Source: Siderastrea radians (taxonomy: Eukaryota > Cnidaria > Anthozoa > Scleractinia > Rhizangiidae). From it: DNA of 64,000 bases. Positions 59,210 to 64,000 of the stretch are shown here, piece after piece. The DNA is taken from assembly GCA_964017195.1 (NCBI GenBank), contig OZ024891.1:10946458-11010457 (forward strand), given 5' to 3'. Position numbers and translations under genes: made by a program. The notes below the pieces were generated by a model, which was given only the letters and a program-made list of their open reading frames with translations, was not told where the DNA came from and ran no database searches. The stretch's first letter is position 1; each line of letters starts with the position of its first letter.

Positions 59210-61957
59210 AGTGTTGAGAATTACAAATAAAGATGAATACTTGTAGCTTAGAAACATCAAAATTAGCTTCATCATCTTCAGTTTGTGACGCCAGTTGCCA
59301 TAAAGTGGCCTACTGGCTGCACTTGAGCTAGAGAATGTTTGGCGTACATGTTACGAATCGAGAAACAATTACCAAAACTCTCCTACGAAAATTTTCTTGC
59401 TTCGGAATTGAATATGCATGTGGCTGAGGAAAATAACTTACGAACGTTGGAAGTTATATGAGGATAACACGACATTCACACAAATCCCCCATAGGAAATA
59501 TTAAGAACGCATGAGGTTTTAATTTCGAGATATATTGTGCATTGGATTTGTGGACTATATTTCGTCAAGCCAACATGTTTCCGACTTGAAACTGTCTTCT
59601 AGCATTCTTCCTTTTCCTTGGTATTGACTTACTGTTGAATATTTTACGTTGTTGTTTCTATATTGTGATGTATGAAAGTGATTTGTAGCTGTGGCAAATA
59701 TTGACCGTAATATTTCTTTTCAACCGAAAACTCATTATTTTGCAAACCGTTAGATTAATACACAAGGGATGAGGATGACACAATTTCACATGGGCATAGG
59801 AGCCTCTCGGTTTGTAGCAGGTGGTTTTTATTCTATTGCCAACGATCATTCTCTAACACGTATCTATAATAATATGTGTTTGCAAAGTTATGCACAGCGA
59901 TTAATCAGTCAATAGCGATTGACAGCGATCGTTAACGGTGATCAAATAGGTGATCATATAGAAACCGGTAAAAATATGTAGCATTTAAAGCCATCGTTTT
60001 TGTACAGGTTTCAATTTATCTTTTACTCTTCCCTTTAAAATGATTGTAAAATTTTGTAAGCTCTTTTAATTAATGTCGGATGAATTTCCAGCTGTTATGA
60101 CATTAGCTGCAATGGCTTTATTAAAGTGATGGCCCAATAGGAGAGCAATATTTTCGGAGATAAGTCAAATGAAATTAAAACAAGAATGACAGTGTTGTTA
60201 ACAACCGAAAGAACCAGTCCAAATGCCAACTACACGCAATGATGGTAGATAAATTAGGAAATAGAAGAAATTTTTAAATTTCGAAGGGCAACGAAGGGAC
60301 CACTCAGACATTTCAAACTACGAAACTGTGGCAGGCACCACGACTGTAAAGGCTTTTTAAAACTGTTTTGCACACTCCAGGTATGAATTCTTTGACATTG
60401 TTTCACGAACTTCTCTAACTATGCATGATCAGTGATCCTTGATCATTGGTCATTGATTATTGCAGTAGGTATCTAGGGTTAACTTTTATTTGGTTTCAGG
60501 GAAGTTCTTCTTGTCTGACACTCATTGTACTGAGAAGGGAAAACAGAATTCAGATAAATTTGTTCAGGTATGTTGCGTGTTCAATACTTTTAAAGCCTTT
60601 TAAGTAGAAGTGAAAATTTAACTTAATTCATTATTAATGTAACGTACGATCTCCCTACAAAGACGCATAAGTTTCTGTTCGCTGAATTCCTCCTAGTGCA
60701 TTGCTTAGAAACTTTTCACTTTTCTCTGAAAAAGTTTAGGAAATCTCGAATTTTATCTGCCAAAAGTTCTTCCTATCTCTTTTTACCGTGCTAAAAATTC
60801 GTTTATTTTTCCGTTTCCAATACTTTCCTGGGAGATTCTTGTTTCCTTGTTTCCTGTCTACTGGTTTTCGTTCCACTAAATATTGCACATTATTTTTTTT
60901 CTTAAGCATTTTTCCGGTCCGGAATCCGGAATCCTTGAATTTGATTGGCTGTTGACTCGCGTTCCGCCGGTCCAGCTTTTTCCTATCCGGACCGGTTTTG
61001 TCATGGACCATTGAATGAAAGTTGAAAAACAACATACCTCGGTTGAATTCGAGAATTTTTTTATTTACGGCTCAAAGATGCGACTTTTTTGGCAAGTCAC
61101 AATTCTTGTGTGTGTTGTAAATGGAAAGTTCAACAAGGAGGGGAATTAAAGACCTTGAAATACCTTCAAAAGGCAAGTACTCGTTTTAATTTTGTGTAGC
61201 TTAGAATGGCGGTTGGTGAGTTTGTTGTTGAATTCACTTAGTCTAACACAGCAGTTTTAGTTTTTAAATTGCGATCGCCACAATGCCTTTTGACTCCGAT
61301 ATTTACTTTAATGACTTCGTTTTTCAGTTTTTTCTCTTAAATTAACGAGGTTCGGTATATTTTCATTCAAGAAATTGTGCAGGCTTAAACTGGAATTTTG
61401 CTTTTTCATCCGTCGTAAGCTTAAATGAAGATAAGCTTAAAAGCTAGCGCATCGTTCGCTTTGGTTAAAACTGAGATCAAACCGAACGATTTCGCTAAAT
61501 AATTAAATTGTTTAGTATATCCAAAGAACCAGCACCTACGTTTACAGGTACGAAGCAAAACATAAAAAGAAAGTAATTAGGCTAAACAGAAATGTTTTTC
61601 GAAGTATTACTCTCATTTTTTACGCAAGGGCAATTAAACCTGTCCTAACGATTGAGGCCTTTGGTTTTGTTTTTAGTAAGCTTAAGCTTAATTATAAGTA
61701 TTTAATTGGGTTGTTTATCCCTATGCCGGGCAGGATTTTCCATGTGCGTGTCTGTTCTTGAAAAACAACCTTTTCCGTGTTGATACGGTAGTTTCTAGTC
61801 GAAAATATTACACTTAAGTTTTAAAAAAGTCTGAAGTGTTTATGATTGCATTCGCTCCACGGTTTCCTGCCATCTGACTCAGTGAAACTTACGCGCGTTC
61901 TGACAACCTTTCAAGATTGATCTGCAAACTCGCAAATGTTGGGAAAAAAATAAAAAT
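59210..61957. other. Non-coding stretch without recognised features
   Basis: AT-rich, with scattered short ORFs of no recognisable content. CCGGTCC-type short inverted motifs lie near 60910-61000. I see no gene, RNA or clear transposon. Confidence 0.5.
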
Positions 61958-62087
61958 GTTATTTACCTGCCTAGGTCGGTCCGTATAGGGAAAAACTGTG
62001 CCCTTGGTCTTGAGTACGGCCCTCGGCCTGTACTCAAGACCGCGGGCACAGTTTTTCCCTATACGGACCTCCCGGCCGGTAAATAAC
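61958..62087. repeat. 130-bp near-perfect palindrome
   Basis: Arms of about 62 bases run from GTTATTTACC to its complement GGTAAATAAC and include 'ccgtatagggaaaaactgtg' and its complement. The centre is 'ggccctcggcc'. Only a few mismatches. Confidence 0.8.
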
Positions 62088-63245
62088 ATATATGTAACGT
62101 CTTAACATTTAAAGGTTGGACCTGACATTGGTAACAGAATGTCAAGAACATTCATCAGTTCATCAGTCTCAGAGAAACGTTTTTTGCTGATGATAGTTAG
62201 TAAACAGTTATCACCAAGCAAGCGAGAGCGAAATTTGTGGGACAAATTGGAGTGCACCTTGACCAGGGAGTGAAAAATCTTTTTTGTTTCTTCTCAAAGA
62301 ACATTACAAAGTATTGAATTAAAACAACTCCCGTAACTGATATATTTCTTCTACCTTTGCTCTTGAATTATCATTATTTCTTTTTGCACCTGCCTCTGTT
62401 GTTGAAAACGTATTGCTTCGAGCTCTTTTGCCAATATGACAAGATTGGAAAGTATGCTGGAAAAGTCAGTAAAGTAGAACGTATTAAGCATATTTTTTAG
62501 TCTCCAGAACTGTTGTAATATTATAAGGTACATTGATATTTCATCACAAAAATCGGAAAATTTAAAGGCACTTCTCTAGAACTTTTAGTTGTTTACTTAG
62601 ACATAACCTCATGAGACAGAAAGAATCCAATGGTTGGGTCGTAATACTGTAAACATGAACTGATTAAAATTTATTATTCCTTTAAGTTTTTTTAAGTACC
62701 TAAACGTCTTGTTTTCTGTACATTTCATGATATTTCGGCCCTGAGAAAATAAGCAAAAGAAAGTACTTATCTTCAAAGGCGTAACATTACAGCGTTATTA
62801 GAAATGAAGAACGCTATAGGACGAAATGCTTTCTGATGGCTAATATACCTAAACGTTACACTGTTCGAAGAAAAAGCAGTATAGAAGCATCGCACCGAAG
62901 GTGGCAAATAAAAATCCTTTGGTAAACAAATTTCTGTAGTATGGAATAGAAGGAGGTATCATGAGTACACCTTTCTACCGGTTCGAAAGAAAACGAATTC
63001 AGACTGAAATGATTTCTTTTGCTGCCCTTGCCTGTATTTTGTGAAATACACCACTCAGCACATCTAATTCTTCTTTGCTAAAGCTTGATTTTGCAATTTC
63101 TTGATATTCAAGGCATCCAACAACAGACATCCATTGATCTTCTATACGCAATCTAATTGCACTCTGAATAAGTTATTCACCGCGAAACTTTTAATTAGGG
63201 AAAAAACCAAGTAAGGAGTCTTTATTTCTGTATTTTATATGCGCT

Positions 63246-63256
63246 TGCGCATGCGC
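63246..63256. promoter_or_regulatory. NRF-1-like palindrome upstream of the 153-aa ORF
   Basis: TGCGCATGCGC fits the consensus of the NRF-1 activator, known from animal housekeeping promoters. It is 47 bases upstream of ATG 63303. Function is inferred. Confidence 0.45.
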
Positions 63257-63302
63257 TGCTCTAAGAAGCTGCTGTGAGAGGTGTCATGACAGATTGGTGA
63301 AC

Positions 63303-63764
63303 ATGGGCGAAGCCATTTGTATTCTGAACCTTGTCACTTTTTTTGAACATCTTGAGGACCATTTTCATATTCCAAAAGAAAATACGGATGTCCAGCCACT
63401 TCTGAGAGATTGTGCAAAGTACAACAAGGAAAATTTTTCAATCGGAAGGAGAAGGACTTGCTTTCTTCGACCGATCTCGACGTCCCAGGGTAAAGTTTAC
63501 GTACCATTTGAAAGAAACGATCTGCTTCGTTTCGTTAAGGAAACTATTAGTTTGGGAAACAATTTTCCGAACGAAAGAGGACATATTGAAGCTACTTATC
63601 GCTTCAATAGCTGTGTTGGGGTATACTGTACGTTTAGAAATGGACAAAATGAAAGCGAAGGAATTGAAACGAGAGAACTTAACGGCGTAATGGTTGTTTA
63701 CGACCAAGAAAGCGGCAATAACATTGTTGGAATAACAGCCTACCCTTTATATGAAGACATATAG
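63303..63764 (+). CDS. Intact 153-aa single-exon ORF, unrecognised
   Basis: ATG 63303 in a good context (gtgaacATGG) opens 153 codons to TAG; the frame is open slightly further upstream but without an ATG. There is no signal peptide. The N-terminal 35 residues look helical (ILNLVTFFEHLEDHF). The middle is basic (IGRRRTCF) and the last third is strand-rich, with GVMVVYDQESGN and GITAYP, suggesting a compact alpha/beta fold. It is the longest ATG-opened ORF outside the array and lies below an NRF-1-like site. I do not recognise a family. No AATAAA is seen soon after the stop, so it may be the first exon of a longer transcript. The rest of the window after it shows nothing clear. Confidence 0.55.
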   Translation: MGEAICILNLVTFFEHLEDHFHIPKENTDVQPLLRDCAKYNKENFSIGRRRTCFLRPISTSQGKVYVPFERNDLLRFVKETISLGNNFPNERGHIEATYRFNSCVGVYCTFRNGQNESEGIETRELNGVMVVYDQESGNNIVGITAYPLYEDI

Positions 63765-64000
63765 ATGGGACAAATAATCTGTGGATTCATTTATAAACAT
63801 CAGAACCCACCGAAAACCAAGTGAAGATCAAGAAATCTGCACATTCTTGATTCTTAATTTCAAACGAAAAGGCTGTGGACAACTTCGAATTCCGAATGAT
63901 GACATTAAGCTAAGACTAACCTAAATAGAATTGTTTTCTGCCTTAAGCAAAGGTTCGATAATCAAGTTAGTTTGACGGTGGGTTAAGCATCCAGCACCTT

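Overview
The window is eukaryotic: spliced genes with GT/AG introns, a TATA box, AATAAA signals, AT-rich spacers and many transposons. The secreted von Willebrand A (vWA) genes and the transposon mix suggest a cnidarian, perhaps a stony coral. That is an inference; no marker gene fixes the species.

Positions 1-43240 are three direct repeats of a 12-16 kb unit: about 1-16204, 16205-30700 and 30701-43240. Each unit holds, on the + strand, gene B (two coding exons, Trp/Cys-rich, thrombospondin-repeat-like) and then gene A (five coding exons; signal peptide, Cys-rich segment, Pro linker, complete vWA domain). All three A copies are intact on paper (262, 262 and 263 aa). They share a TATA box, an untranslated first exon and a spliced 3' UTR. 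The three B copies each carry different damage: frameshifts in units 1 and 2, and a 539-bp transposon in an exon of unit 3. Units 1 and 2 also carry a decayed B-like exon downstream of A. The sequence after B resembles the sequence after A, and unit 3 keeps an A-type terminal UTR exon behind B. I infer an older alternating A/B array that was later tripled. Units 1 and 2 are closest to each other.

The Cys-rich segment of A has cysteines exactly every seventh residue, ending in CCC. It is nearly unchanged among the copies, while the metal-site loops of the vWA domain differ in unit 3.

Unit length differences come from insertions that the sister units date: a Helitron (989-3456), a truncated Penelope-like element (5349-5727), an 877-bp element with a tRNA-like segment (11608-12484), a hairpin element with a recombinase-like ORF (29510-30573), a non-LTR retrotransposon tail (32500-32784), the B-exon element (33158-33696) and a TTAA-flanked element (40171-40782).

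From 43240 to 57000 lies a second, decayed tandem duplication (D1 44711-53495; D2 53583-56978). D1 is split by a 6.5-kb PIF/Harbinger-like insertion and D2 by a 1027-bp Tc1/mariner-like element. Exon-like fragments of an unrecognised gene survive in both. From 57000 to the end the DNA is mostly non-coding, with fold-back repeats, a possible 87-aa membrane ORF (58940) and an intact 153-aa single-exon ORF (63303) with an NRF-1-like palindrome just upstream. I saw no rRNA, CRISPR array or prokaryotic-style operon.
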